DNA from: JBKCUA01 sp046318675 | GTDB lineage: Bacteria; Pseudomonadota; Alphaproteobacteria; JAJTHO01 | Assembly: GCA_046318675.1 (NCBI GenBank) | Contig: JBKCUA010000019.1 | Location: forward strand, 1 to 50,991 | Direction: 5' to 3' | DNA length: 50,991 nt | Part shown: piece by piece, positions 7,122 to 16,078 of the stretch | Numbering within the stretch: the first letter of the stretch is position 1 | Layout: the number at the start of each line of letters is the position of its first letter | Made by a program: the position numbers and the translations under genes | The notes under the pieces: model-generated | Told to the model about the DNA's origin: nothing | Databases searched by the model: none | The model's input: the letters and a program-made list of their open reading frames with translations, nothing else

Positions 7122-8249
7122 CTACTGTAGTATTTGGGCACCTCTATTAACCTCATTTCTAGGGCGATTGACGTCGTCAGGTCTATGCTCGCAATCCGCC
7201 CCCACAAACCGCCAGCCCAACGTCTCCCCGGCATGAAAGGGAACAATACTGGTGGAAGCGGCTGGAAGCGTGGACGGCACCGGGGTTGGAACACGCTCTA
7301 ACACCACTGTAGCGGTATTGAGGGGCAGGCCATAAAAACGTGGGCCGTGTTCCGAGGCGAAACCCTCGAAGTGATGCAGCGCGCCTTCCTCCTCAAACGT
7401 CTGGGCGTAGCTCTCAAGGGCAAACGGCGCGTTGAAAATGCCGGCGCAGCCGCAGGCGGATTCCTTATCGCCCACGGCATGGGGCGCGGAATCGGTGCCT
7501 AGAAAAAATTTAGGGGAACCAGAGGTCGCCGCCCGGCGCAGAGCCAGACGATGCGCCTCCCGCTTTGCCACGGGCAGGCAGTAAAAATGCGGGCGGATGC
7601 CGCCCTCAAACATGGCGTTGCGGTTGATGGCTAGGTGGTGCGGGGTGATGGTGGCGGCAAGGTTTTGGTTGCTGGCTTCAATAAATGCCACCGCCTCGGC
7701 GGTGGTGATGTGCTCAAAAACAATTTTGAGAGCCGGAAAATCTTTAATGATATTGCTCAGAATACGGTCAATAAAAACCGCCTCACGATCAAAGATATCA
7801 ACATGGCGATCCGTTACCTCCCCATGAAGAAGCAGCGGCATCCCGATGCGCTGCATCACCTCAAACACCGGGTAGATTTTCCGGAAATCCGTAACCCCAA
7901 AAGCCGAATTAGTGGTGGCATGGGCGGGATAGAGCTTGCAGGCCGTAAAGACGCTTTCCGTAAAGCCCCGCTCGACCTCTGCCGGGTTGATGTCATCGGT
8001 GAGGTAACAGGTCATCAGGGGGGTGAACTCTATTCCCGGCTCTACCGCCTTAACAATGCGCTCAAAGTACGCCTGCGCCGCCGCCACCGTCGTCACGGGA
8101 GGCTTCAGGTTCGGCATGACAATGGCTCGCGCAAACTGGCGGGCGGTGTAGTTGACGACCGCCGCCAGTATTTCCCCATCCCGCAGGTGAAGGTGCCAGT
8201 CGTCTGGCCGCCGGATGGTCAAGCGTGTGGGGGGTGCTGCTGTGCTCAT
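7122..8249 (-). CDS. pyrC: Dihydroorotase, class II
   Basis: Cyclises carbamoyl-aspartate to dihydroorotate in pyrimidine synthesis. The 375-residue protein shows the metal site HLHLRDG near residue 20, MPNLKPPV, the carbamylated-lysine segment ACKLYPAHATTNS, LLHGEV, FEHITT, FFLGTDSAPH and GDKESACGCAGIFNAP. The ATG at 8249 is chosen because a TATACT box lies 6 bases upstream, which would make the mRNA leaderless; a longer upstream start would lie across the promoter. The normal C-terminus would end around GETLGWRFVG. The last ~25 residues (ADCEHR to VNRGAQILQ) are encoded by the palindromic element at 7136-7199, which supplied a new C-terminus. Confidence 0.95.
   Translation of the reverse strand: MSTAAPPTRLTIRRPDDWHLHLRDGEILAAVVNYTARQFARAIVMPNLKPPVTTVAAAQAYFERIVKAVEPGIEFTPLMTCYLTDDINPAEVERGFTESVFTACKLYPAHATTNSAFGVTDFRKIYPVFEVMQRIGMPLLLHGEVTDRHVDIFDREAVFIDRILSNIIKDFPALKIVFEHITTAEAVAFIEASNQNLAATITPHHLAINRNAMFEGGIRPHFYCLPVAKREAHRLALRRAATSGSPKFFLGTDSAPHAVGDKESACGCAGIFNAPFALESYAQTFEEEGALHHFEGFASEHGPRFYGLPLNTATVVLERVPTPVPSTLPAASTSIVPFHAGETLGWRFVGADCEHRPDDVNRPRNEVNRGAQILQ
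7136..7199. repeat. Palindromic element forming the pyrC 3' end
   Basis: Sixty-four bases nearly identical to 5837-5900, starting GGGCACCTCTATTAACC. Read on the minus strand it stays open and encodes ADCEHRPDDVNRPRNEVNRG at the C-terminus of PyrC; the stop lies just outside. The second terminal repeat is absent, so this is a one-ended copy fused to the gene. Confidence 0.85.
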
Positions 8250-8255
8250 GGTTGT

Positions 8256-8285
8256 AGTATAGGGGGATTGTGCGTGAGGGGGCAA
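8256..8285 (-). promoter_or_regulatory. pyrC promoter, apparently leaderless
   Basis: On the minus strand, TTGCCC (8280-8285) and TATACT (8256-8261) are separated by 18 bases. The -10 box ends 6 bases before the pyrC ATG, so transcription would start at or next to the initiation codon. The same CCCCCTATACTAC context precedes the rsh start codon. Confidence 0.6.
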
Positions 8286-8397
8286 GGGGGCTAAAGGAAA
8301 GTTCGCTTCGCTAGCACAGACACTAAAAGTGCCATCACTAAATGCACTGGATATTAAAGATTAAGACATTATATTGACCTATGCCATGGGGTCACGC

Positions 8398-9576
8398 ATG
8401 ATTAACGCCGAGGAATTGAAACGTCTTCTTATCGATACGGAATCTGATCGGGTTGAACGGACTGCTTCATTCAAAAAAGAGGATAAAATTTCTGAGGCCA
8501 TCTGCGCCTTTGCCAATGACCTTCCTAATAATAAACTGCCGGGCTATTTGATTGTTGGTGTGCATGATAATGGCGAATTAGCTAAGATAACTATTTCTGA
8601 TCAGGTATTGAAAGATCTTGCTGGAATTCGGGCAAACGGCAACATTCAACCCATACCGCAAATGACCGTTAAAAAATTTTCTTTTGAGGGCGGCGATGTT
8701 GCCGTCGTGGAAGTTTTTCCATCCTATTTTCCCCCTGTTCGGTTCCAGGGTAGAGTATGCGTTCGTGTGGGGCCGAGAAAGGCCTATGCCTCTGAACAAG
8801 AAGAGCGCACCCTAACCGAACGCAGAGTCGCAAGAAGTTTTGATTCTAGCCCAGCCCAAGAGGCGAGCCTTGATGATTTATCGCTTGCACTCTTTACGGC
8901 GTATCGCCCGCAGGTTATCGCGCCAGAGGTTATCGAGGAAAACCATCGGAACATAGAGAATCAATTGGCAGCATTGCGTTTTTACGACACCAACAAGCAT
9001 TGCCCAACAAATGCTGGCCTCTTATTATTTGGTAAAAACCCAAGGTACTATCTCCCAGGTGCTTATATACAGTTTTTAAAAATCAACGGTCATTTGTTAA
9101 CCGATGAAATTTCCAATCAAGCGGAGATTTCCGGCGACTTGCTGTCTGTGTTGCGTGAATTGGATACACGAGTGCGTGTTAATATTACCACCGTTCTTGA
9201 AAAACAAACTCTTTTGACAGAAAAAGCCCATCCTGATTATCCAGAGCGTGCACTTCGGGAACTCTTGATGAACGCAGTTATGCACCGCGATTATCAATCC
9301 AATGCACCAATAAAATTTTACTGGTTTAACGATCGAATTGAAATTCATAGCCCGGGTGGACCTTATGGTATTGTAACTTTTGACACCATGGAAACCACCA
9401 GCGATTATAGAAACCCCGTTATTGCCGAGGCAATGAAAGCCTTAGGCTATGTGAACAGATATGGTTACGGTATTCAACAGGCACAGGCCAGCCTGAAGGC
9501 TAATGGCAACCCACCCGCAGAATTTACAGGTAATGATAATTTTGTGCTGGCTCTGATACGAAAGCGACCCGAATGA
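8398..9576 (+). CDS. AlbA_2/Schlafen-like ATP-binding protein (COG2865 type)
   Basis: About 392 residues. The N-terminal part resembles the AlbA_2 (Schlafen AAA_4) domain: E-x-D-x-V-E-x-T-x-S-F and ICAFANDLPNN, GYLIVGVHDNGE, then a basic segment VRVGPRKAYAS. The C-terminal half resembles the ATPase-like part of COG2865 regulators, with RELLMNAVMHRDYQSNAPI and FNDRIEIHSPGG (GHKL-like). Such proteins act as transcriptional regulators or effectors near mobile elements. Starts at 8386 or 8374 (TTG) are possible; 8398 has GGGG upstream. Its stop overlaps the next gene by 4 bases, so the two form an operon with the ParA-like gene. Confidence 0.75.
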   Translation: MINAEELKRLLIDTESDRVERTASFKKEDKISEAICAFANDLPNNKLPGYLIVGVHDNGELAKITISDQVLKDLAGIRANGNIQPIPQMTVKKFSFEGGDVAVVEVFPSYFPPVRFQGRVCVRVGPRKAYASEQEERTLTERRVARSFDSSPAQEASLDDLSLALFTAYRPQVIAPEVIEENHRNIENQLAALRFYDTNKHCPTNAGLLLFGKNPRYYLPGAYIQFLKINGHLLTDEISNQAEISGDLLSVLRELDTRVRVNITTVLEKQTLLTEKAHPDYPERALRELLMNAVMHRDYQSNAPIKFYWFNDRIEIHSPGGPYGIVTFDTMETTSDYRNPVIAEAMKALGYVNRYGYGIQQAQASLKANGNPPAEFTGNDNFVLALIRKRPE

Positions 9577-10583
9577 AAACCATTGCTTTTTTCAATAACA
9601 AAGGAGGCGTGGGTAAAACATCCCTAGTGTATCATCTGGCGTGGATGTTCGCCGACAGGGGCGTGCCGGTGCTGGCTGTTGATCTTGATCCACAGGCGAA
9701 CCTGACATCTATGTTTCTGGGCGCAAGGCTTTTGGAAGCCCTTTGGGATTTTGGGGGGGTGGGTAGTGATGGGGATGTAGCCAACACCGTTTCGGATTAT
9801 TTACGTCCGTTAATGGAGGGTATGGGCGAGACCCGTGCACCACATTTGGCAAAAGTATATCCTAATCTTGCCTTAATCCCCGGTAATCTTGCCTTGGCAA
9901 AAGTGGAGGATGAATTTTCTGCCGCTTGGCCAAGATGTCTAGATGAGCACACGAGATCATTTCACGTCACCATCGCCTTTCACAAAATGATCATGGATGC
10001 GGTCAAGCAACACCCCGCCAAAATTGTTTTTATTGATGTTGGACCGAATCTTGGGGCGATCAATCGCGCGGCTCTTATTGCAACGGATTATGTTGTTTTT
10101 CCTCTGGCACCAGATCTATTTTCTTTGCAAGGATTGCGCAACTTAGGACCTACCCTAAAGAACTGGAGAAAGGGCTGGGATGAGCGAAAACTTAAACTAC
10201 CGCTCCATACCAATATCTCCTTACCAACGGGCAGCATGACCCCCTTGGGTTATGTCGTCATGCAGCATGGCGTTAAAGGGAACAGCCCCGTGAAAGCATA
10301 CCAACGTTGGCTGGATGAAATTCCTTCGGTCTACCGACAATTTGTATTAAGCGAACGGGATGCCGACACCGTAAGCGTTGAGAATGATCCTTATAAACTT
10401 GCACAATTAAAACACTACCGAAGCCTTATGCCGATGGCGCAGGCAGTAAATAAGCCTATCTTTCACTTAAAACCTGCCGATGGTGCCATTGGGGCGCACG
10501 TTGATGCTGTCAAAGAATGCTACGATGATTTTCTGGCATTGGCAGGAAAAATTGCTGGCACTATTGAGGTAGATTTTCAGTGA
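9573..10583 (+). CDS. ParA/MinD-family P-loop ATPase
   Basis: A 336-residue ParA-family ATPase. The deviant Walker A is NNKGGVGKTS (residues 8-17), then VDLDPQANLT (Walker A', about 38-47) and IVFIDVGPNLG (Walker B), with VFPLAPDLFSLQGLRNL. Plasmid and chromosome ParA proteins use this fold, but there is no ParB gene or parS-like array here. The ATG lies inside the end of the AlbA_2-like gene (ATGA overlap), so the two are translationally coupled and probably work together, perhaps as a defence or element-maintenance pair. It ends about 100 bases before hisZ. Confidence 0.85.
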   Translation: MKTIAFFNNKGGVGKTSLVYHLAWMFADRGVPVLAVDLDPQANLTSMFLGARLLEALWDFGGVGSDGDVANTVSDYLRPLMEGMGETRAPHLAKVYPNLALIPGNLALAKVEDEFSAAWPRCLDEHTRSFHVTIAFHKMIMDAVKQHPAKIVFIDVGPNLGAINRAALIATDYVVFPLAPDLFSLQGLRNLGPTLKNWRKGWDERKLKLPLHTNISLPTGSMTPLGYVVMQHGVKGNSPVKAYQRWLDEIPSVYRQFVLSERDADTVSVENDPYKLAQLKHYRSLMPMAQAVNKPIFHLKPADGAIGAHVDAVKECYDDFLALAGKIAGTIEVDFQ

Positions 10584-10689
10584 CAGAGTCCACCGTGTAT
10601 CCGTCCCCTAACTTGTGTGCGTTCAGTATCCATCCTAGAATTGATGTGACCCCTTACTTTCTTTTCTTTTTGTTGTAAAACTCTCTCCC

Positions 10690-11547
10690 ATGACTTCGCC
10701 TTTGCTTCCTGTTGGTTTGTTTGATGTCCTGCCGGGCCTCGCCCAGCGGCGGTTTTTTGCCGCCGTGCGGTTTGTTGAAAAGGCGGTGGCTAAAGGTTTT
10801 GGGTTGGTACAGCCGCCGCTGCTGGAATTTGCTGACACCCCGCGGGAGGATGCCTTTCTGGTGCTGGACAGCCATAGCCGCCGTCCCATGCACCTGCGCC
10901 CGGATATCACCCCCCAGGTGGAACGCCTTGCTACCACCCGTTTGCGGGATACGCCGCGCCCCCTGCGGCTCTGCTACGCCGGGGAAGTCTTACGCAGCGT
11001 AGGCACCCCCCTGCGCCCGGAACGGCAGTTTTTGGAATTGGGGGCGGAGGTTTTCGGCACTGCCTCCCTGACGGAGATTGTGGGGTTGGCACTGGAGGGG
11101 CTGCAAGCCCTTGGCGTTGAGGGAACGGTGGTGTCCTTGTGCCACCCGGCGTGGCTGCGGACGCAACTTACGGGGATGCCGCCGGAAGTCCTGGGCATGG
11201 TACAGCAAAAACAGTTTTCATCCCTTGATCCATCCCTGCGCCAGCGGCTGACAGCATGGCAAGACGCCGCCGATCACGGCCAAGCCCCAGCGGGCTTTAC
11301 CGCTGGCGATGCCACGGCCATAGAGGAGCTAACCGCCGTGGTGGCCAAACACGGTGGCCGCGTGGTGTGCGATTGGCTTGAATCGGCGGGGTTCGGCTTT
11401 CAAACCGGCCTGTGTTTTGCCCTGTTTGTCCCCGGCATCGCCGCCGAAATTGGCCGCGGTGGGGTGTATAAAACCGCTGTCGGTCAAGAAGACGCGGCGG
11501 GGTTTAGTTTATACGTGGAACCGTTGCTGGCGGTGGTGCGGGTGTGA
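10690..11547 (+). CDS. hisZ: ATP phosphoribosyltransferase regulatory subunit
   Basis: HisZ is a catalytically dead histidyl-tRNA-synthetase paralogue that activates the short form of HisG in the first step of histidine synthesis. Class II synthetase motifs are visible: MHLRPDITPQVERL, RLCYAGEVLR, ERQFLELGAEVFG, and a late GFQTGLCFALFVPG region. At 285 residues it is shorter than most HisZ proteins (~330-390). hisG is not adjacent. No Shine-Dalgarno is visible. It is followed closely by a palindromic element copy. Confidence 0.85.
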   Translation: MTSPLLPVGLFDVLPGLAQRRFFAAVRFVEKAVAKGFGLVQPPLLEFADTPREDAFLVLDSHSRRPMHLRPDITPQVERLATTRLRDTPRPLRLCYAGEVLRSVGTPLRPERQFLELGAEVFGTASLTEIVGLALEGLQALGVEGTVVSLCHPAWLRTQLTGMPPEVLGMVQQKQFSSLDPSLRQRLTAWQDAADHGQAPAGFTAGDATAIEELTAVVAKHGGRVVCDWLESAGFGFQTGLCFALFVPGIAAEIGRGGVYKTAVGQEDAAGFSLYVEPLLAVVRV

Positions 11548-11580
11548 GGGCAGCGTGATGAGAGTCTCTATTAAATTGCT

Positions 11581-11628
11581 GGGCACCTCTATTAACCTTA
11601 TTTCTAGGGCGATTGGCGTCGTCAGGTC
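11581..11628. repeat. Palindromic element, one-ended copy after hisZ
   Basis: GGGCACCTCTATTAACC followed by the same interior as 5837-5884 (TTTCTAGGGCGATTGGCGTC, then GTCAGGTC). It lies 33 bases after the hisZ stop. No partner inverted end is seen before rloB. Confidence 0.8.
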
Positions 11629-11720
11629 AGCGTTAGACTGATGGGGCTGTGCCGTTTGTGGGTGCGGGTGTGGAGTAGCATCGGGCCTGTTATCGTTACT
11701 GGCATAAAGGATGATGATCT

Positions 11721-12389
11721 TTATTGAGGGTTAAATTCCTTCAATAAAAACTCAACGGCACGATGCACTGTGGTGGATGGGTTATCAGATTGATTGTGCT
11801 GTGACTCTTCGTATAAGGCGGCAGCATTATTGATTGCGGTTTTTGTCCTATCGCGTAATAGCTGATAATGACCCTTGTCAGATTTGTTATATTCTTCAAA
11901 GCCGTTTTTCTTTTTCAGTGCTTTTTCCACCTCATCGTACCAGGAAAATGGAGAACTAGAACGGTCAAAGTGCAGTAAAAACCACACTTCAAAACAAGGC
12001 ACCGACCATGCGCCAATAATAGTTGTCTGTTTGTATTTTTTGCGAAGACGTTCCAATTCTTTGTTGGCCTGCTTAAACTTGATATGGCGTTCGGTATCAA
12101 ATTCTTTATCAAACACGCAAATGACTGCATCGTGGTCTTTAATTTTCAATTGTTTAATTGCGTAGTTCACAATACTTATCGGGTCTGTACCATTATTAGG
12201 TTGGGTTACGGTAACATTGAAATTCTTGGTATTCTTAGTATTAAACGAATACAAGGCTCGAAAATAGTTCTCTTCTGTCGTGCCTTCGCAAACAATCAAA
12301 TAGGTTTTTTGTGGTGCGCGTTTACCTTGGTGCCGCTTGAGTTTTGCAGGCGACGTAACCCTTTTACGAAACAATTGATCGTTTGCCAT
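11721..12389 (-). CDS. rloB: RloB-like Toprim-fold protein
   Basis: A 222-residue RloB-domain protein. TYLIVCEGTTEENYF (about residues 29-43) is the conserved Toprim-like glutamate loop, ICVFDKEFD carries the acidic metal site, and AWSVPCFEVWFLLHF is the RloB signature. RloB genes were first noted in restriction loci of Campylobacter; paired with an AAA15 ATPase they resemble PARIS-type and OLD-like antiphage effectors, where the Toprim protein is the nuclease. The start lies 1 base after the rloA stop, so the two are co-transcribed. Functional assignment is by analogy. Confidence 0.85.
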   Translation of the reverse strand: MANDQLFRKRVTSPAKLKRHQGKRAPQKTYLIVCEGTTEENYFRALYSFNTKNTKNFNVTVTQPNNGTDPISIVNYAIKQLKIKDHDAVICVFDKEFDTERHIKFKQANKELERLRKKYKQTTIIGAWSVPCFEVWFLLHFDRSSSPFSWYDEVEKALKKKNGFEEYNKSDKGHYQLLRDRTKTAINNAAALYEESQHNQSDNPSTTVHRAVEFLLKEFNPQ

Positions 12390-12390
12390 T

Positions 12391-13683
12391 TCATAACGCC
12401 TTCAGGTTTGGCAACGCACCGTAGCGACCGCTCAGGTATGCTTTTTGGAAATTACTCATCCCTTTTTCCTTGGTAAATTCCGCTAAGGAATACAGCTCTG
12501 ATTGCTGTTGTTCATTACGCTGCATGAACCAGATTTGATCCCGGTGCATAAATTTCCCGCTCATGATGGAGGTTTCATGGCTGGTGAAAATCAGCTGGGC
12601 ATTCTTTTTGTTAATCTCCGGATCATAGAAAAGATTCACCAAAAAACGCAACGCGTGGGGATGAAAACTGTTGTGCAGTTCATCCACAACTAGGGTATAG
12701 CCATTTTCCAACACGTCAAACCACGGGCCAGCCAAACAGAACAACCTCTTGATACCGTCGGATTCTTCCTCAAAATCGATTTTGACGGCGTTACCCAGAT
12801 TATCTTCATGGACAGTTGTGATTTTGTAATTAATCACTTTTTCATTTTTTAGATCGTCAAGAAATTCAGGTGGGGCATTTTCTAAGAAAAATTTTGGAAT
12901 GTCCGATGATGTTAATGTCTTTTTTTGTATCTCAAGAATTTTGATGCGCGTATCCGTACTGTCTAATAAATTTTGAATTTTCTGTCTGTAATCTTCATCG
13001 CTAAAATACTTTTCAGTAGAATGAGCATGAGGCAGTCGATCCGCGCTTTCAATAATACTCAAAAAATTCTGAACCCATTCAAAAGGCTTCACAAGGCTTT
13101 CGGATTGTGCGTTGCCGCGCATGGCTTCCGATAAAAACAACGTGTTTGGTTTTGTCTGTTGTTTCCATGCTTCTTTTGCTTCTCTTGGGTCTTTTACCTG
13201 GGAATCATTGACCTGCACATCGTCCTGACTATTATTAAATTGCCGTTCAAAAACAGTGGAGAGCTTTGAACGCGGCGCGTTTGCGCGTGTAAACAGCCAC
13301 TCCCCCCACACCCTTTCTTGAGTCACGGCAAAACCATATTGGTACAAGGCACCGTCATGAACAAAAATAGCTTCAAATTCCGATGGTTGATGGCGTAATT
13401 CTGTATCAAGCTTGAATGGTTTAACCCATTCTATTTTTTCATTTTTCTGGGATTTTGCCGATTTTAAAACAAAATCCCTAAAAACATCCATCGCCTGAAC
13501 AAAGCTGGTTTTACCGCCACCGTTGGGGCCAAAGATGCTGGCCACCTTTAAAAGTTTGGGTGCAAAGGCATTGCCGCTTTTAAAACACACATCCTCTGTG
13601 CTTTTTTTGTTGGCGGCCACCATGGAAAAGGTTTGCTCTTCCCCGATGGATTTAAAATTTTTGATTTTAAAGCTGATAAGCAT
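12391..13683 (-). CDS. rloA: RloA/AAA15-type ATPase (ATP/GTP-binding protein)
   Basis: A 430-residue ABC-type ATPase of the COG1106/AAA15 group. It begins with ISFKIKNFKSIGEEQTFSM, has Walker A FGPNGGGKTS near residue 51, and ends with the Walker B/signature region YTLVVDELHNSFHPH and an H-loop-like LIFTSHETSIM. A helical insertion spans about 150-290. In this architecture the ATPase senses infection and controls the Toprim partner, here RloB immediately downstream. It is divergent from rsh across about 200 bases. Confidence 0.88.
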   Translation of the reverse strand: MLISFKIKNFKSIGEEQTFSMVAANKKSTEDVCFKSGNAFAPKLLKVASIFGPNGGGKTSFVQAMDVFRDFVLKSAKSQKNEKIEWVKPFKLDTELRHQPSEFEAIFVHDGALYQYGFAVTQERVWGEWLFTRANAPRSKLSTVFERQFNNSQDDVQVNDSQVKDPREAKEAWKQQTKPNTLFLSEAMRGNAQSESLVKPFEWVQNFLSIIESADRLPHAHSTEKYFSDEDYRQKIQNLLDSTDTRIKILEIQKKTLTSSDIPKFFLENAPPEFLDDLKNEKVINYKITTVHEDNLGNAVKIDFEEESDGIKRLFCLAGPWFDVLENGYTLVVDELHNSFHPHALRFLVNLFYDPEINKKNAQLIFTSHETSIMSGKFMHRDQIWFMQRNEQQQSELYSLAEFTKEKGMSNFQKAYLSGRYGALPNLKAL

Positions 13684-13872
13684 GGGTTTAATCCCGCCCT
13701 AAGTAGATTTTTTGGAAAAAATGACAATTATTGGGCTTTGCTAGCATGGCTGGTTTTAAAAAAGTGTTACGCAATAAGCAACAGGTTTTATCGCCACTCT
13801 TCCATAGTGCCAGCGATTGTACCCCATAATCCCCCCCACAATCCCTTTGACTCTTTTTCATCTTTACCCCCC

Positions 13873-13878
13873 TATACT
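13873..13878 (+). promoter_or_regulatory. rsh -10 box adjacent to the start codon
   Basis: TATACT in the context CCCCCCTATACTACC ends 7 bases before the rsh ATG, so the mRNA is probably leaderless. A TTGACT lies upstream at about 20 bases, longer than the ideal spacing. The context matches the pyrC promoter. Confidence 0.5.
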
Positions 13879-13885
13879 ACCCTAG

Positions 13886-16045
13886 ATGCTGCGACAGTAT
13901 GAGCTTGTGGAACGTGTCCGCGCCTATGACCCGACGGTGAATGAGGCGTTGCTCAACCGCGCCTATGTGTACGCGATGCAGAAGCACGGGGCGCAGCAGC
14001 GGGCGTCCGGCGATCCGTATTTCTCCCATCCCATTGAGGTGGCGGGAATCCTGACGGAGATGCGGCTGGACAGCGATAGCATCGTTACCGCCTTGCTTCA
14101 CGACGTGCTGGAGGACACCGACGCCACGCCGGAGGAAATCAAAAAACTGTTCGGGGAGAATATCCTGCGCCTTGTTCAGGGGGTGACGAAGTTGACGCGG
14201 CTGGAACTCAAGTCCGACAAAACCAAGCAGGCGGAGAATTTCCGCAAGCTGGTGCTGGCCATGTCCGAGGATATCCGGGTGCTGCTCGTCAAGCTGGCCG
14301 ATCGGGTGCACAATATGCGTACCCTGCGCTTTATCCCCAAGCCGGAAAAGCGCCGCCGCATTGCCGAAGAAACGATGGAGATTTACGCCCCCCTGGCCGA
14401 ACGGTTGGGGATGCACGATATTCGCGATGAATTGCAAGAGCTGGCCTTTGCCGAGTTGGAGCCCGTAGGGCATGAGAGCATCGTCAAGCGGCTGGCCTTC
14501 CTGCGGGAGAGTGGCGGCGATCTTGTTCATTCGATCATCAGCCAGCTTCAGGCCGACCTCACCGCCACGGACATTCACGCCGTCATCGAAGGGCGGGAAA
14601 AACGCCCCTATTCTATCTGGAAGAAAATGCAGCGCAAGAACACCACGCTGGAACAACTCTCCGATATTATTGCCTTCCGGGTGATGGTGGATTCGATTGG
14701 GCAGTGTTACGCGGCGCTGGGGGTCATCCACTCTCGCTATGCCGTGGTGCCGGGGCGGTTTAAGGATTATATTTCTATTCCCAAACCCAACGGCTACCAA
14801 TCCCTGCACACCACCATCATCGGCCCCGGCAACCATAAGATCGAGATTCAGATCCGCACCCAGGAAATGCACGAGGTGGCCGAGCTGGGCGTCGCCGCCC
14901 ACTGGGTGTACAAGCAAGGCGAAGGTTCCACCGACGGGCGGCAATACCGCTGGCTGCGGGAGCTGTTGGAGCTGCTGGAGCAAACCCACGACCCCCAGGA
15001 ATTCTTGGAGCACACCAAGATCGCCATGTTTCAAGATCAGGTGTTTTGCTTCACCCCTAAGGGCGACCTTGTCTCCCTTCCGCGCGGGGCAACGCCGGTG
15101 GATTTTGCCTATGCCGTACATTCCGGGGTGGGCGACGCCTGCACCGGGGCGCGGGTCAATGGCCGGATGGTGCCGCTCAAGACCGCCCTGCAAAACGGCG
15201 ATCAGGTGGAAATTATCATCCAAAAGGGGCATGAACCCTCCCCCTCGTGGGAGCAGTTTGTTGTTACCGCCAAGGCCAAGGCGCGCCTGCGCCGTCTGGT
15301 GCGCAGCCGGAGGCGGGATGAGTTCCTCACCCTTGGCCGCGCCCTGCTGGATAAGACTTTCCGGGAGGCGGATCGGGAGTGGAGCGAGGACGCCCTTGAG
15401 GAACACGCCGCCGCCTTCAACGTCACCACCGCCGAGGATATTATTGTCATGGTGGGCGAGGGCCAGCGCACCGGGCGGGACGTCCTCCTCGCCCTCTACC
15501 CGGATATTCCCAAGCTGGAAAAACAGGCCCAGCTCGAGCACGCCGCCACCACGCCGCGCAAACCCAAGAAAGCCGCCGCTGGAAGTTCCAAAAAAGCCCT
15601 GCCCATCAACGGCCTCATCGCCGGGATGGCGCTGCACTACGCCAAGTGCTGTCACCCCATTCCCGGCGACGCCATCACCGGGGTGGTCTCCATGGGCAAG
15701 GGGGTGGTCATCCACGTGCGCGGCTGCTCCAACGCCGAACGCGCCGAACCCGAACGCCGCCTAGACGTGACGTGGAACCTTGATGCCCTGGGCAATGAGG
15801 CCAGCCGCACCGCCCGCATCTACGTCAGCATGGAAAACGTCCCCGGCGTTCTTGGCGGCGTCTGCACCCTCATCGGCAGCCAAACCGCCAACATCCAGGA
15901 CATCAAGACCATCAGCCGCTCCGCCGATCTCTTTGAGGCCCTCCTCGATGTTCAGGTGCGCGACAGCAAGCACCTTGAGGCGGTCATGGCCGTGCTACGG
16001 GGGGATAAGACCGTGGCGAAGGTGGAAAGGGTGGGGGGTGGGTGA
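13886..16045 (+). CDS. rsh: Bifunctional (p)ppGpp synthetase/hydrolase (RelA/SpoT family)
   Basis: A 719-residue long RSH protein controlling the stringent response. The N-terminal HD hydrolase has HPIEVAGIL, ALLHDVLEDTD (near 75) and LVKLADRVHNMRTL. The synthetase has RFKDYISIPKPNGYQSLHTT and EIQIRTQEMHEVAELGVAAH. A TGS domain (VFCFTPKGDLVSLPRGATPV), a central CCH-like region (HYAKCCHPIPGD) and a C-terminal ACT domain (VPGVLGGVCTLIG) follow. Both catalytic halves look intact, as expected for the single RSH of alphaproteobacteria. It is monocistronic, with a probable leaderless start. Confidence 0.96.
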   Translation: MLRQYELVERVRAYDPTVNEALLNRAYVYAMQKHGAQQRASGDPYFSHPIEVAGILTEMRLDSDSIVTALLHDVLEDTDATPEEIKKLFGENILRLVQGVTKLTRLELKSDKTKQAENFRKLVLAMSEDIRVLLVKLADRVHNMRTLRFIPKPEKRRRIAEETMEIYAPLAERLGMHDIRDELQELAFAELEPVGHESIVKRLAFLRESGGDLVHSIISQLQADLTATDIHAVIEGREKRPYSIWKKMQRKNTTLEQLSDIIAFRVMVDSIGQCYAALGVIHSRYAVVPGRFKDYISIPKPNGYQSLHTTIIGPGNHKIEIQIRTQEMHEVAELGVAAHWVYKQGEGSTDGRQYRWLRELLELLEQTHDPQEFLEHTKIAMFQDQVFCFTPKGDLVSLPRGATPVDFAYAVHSGVGDACTGARVNGRMVPLKTALQNGDQVEIIIQKGHEPSPSWEQFVVTAKAKARLRRLVRSRRRDEFLTLGRALLDKTFREADREWSEDALEEHAAAFNVTTAEDIIVMVGEGQRTGRDVLLALYPDIPKLEKQAQLEHAATTPRKPKKAAAGSSKKALPINGLIAGMALHYAKCCHPIPGDAITGVVSMGKGVVIHVRGCSNAERAEPERRLDVTWNLDALGNEASRTARIYVSMENVPGVLGGVCTLIGSQTANIQDIKTISRSADLFEALLDVQVRDSKHLEAVMAVLRGDKTVAKVERVGGG

Positions 16046-16078
16046 GGTAGGTGTAGGTGTGAAGTGGAGAAAAAGAAA

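Noticed and set aside
7635..8294. A 219-codon plus-strand frame opposite pyrC
   Set aside because: It is entirely within the pyrC coding region on the other strand, and pyrC has all catalytic motifs.
9573..10583. A chromosome partition (parAB) locus
   Set aside because: There is no ParB gene or parS-like repeats next to the ParA-family ATPase, which is coupled to an AlbA_2-like gene instead.
13877..15715. A 612-codon open frame on the minus strand opposite rsh
   Set aside because: It is antisense to a strongly conserved RSH gene, has a biased composition typical of GC-rich shadows and shows no motif.
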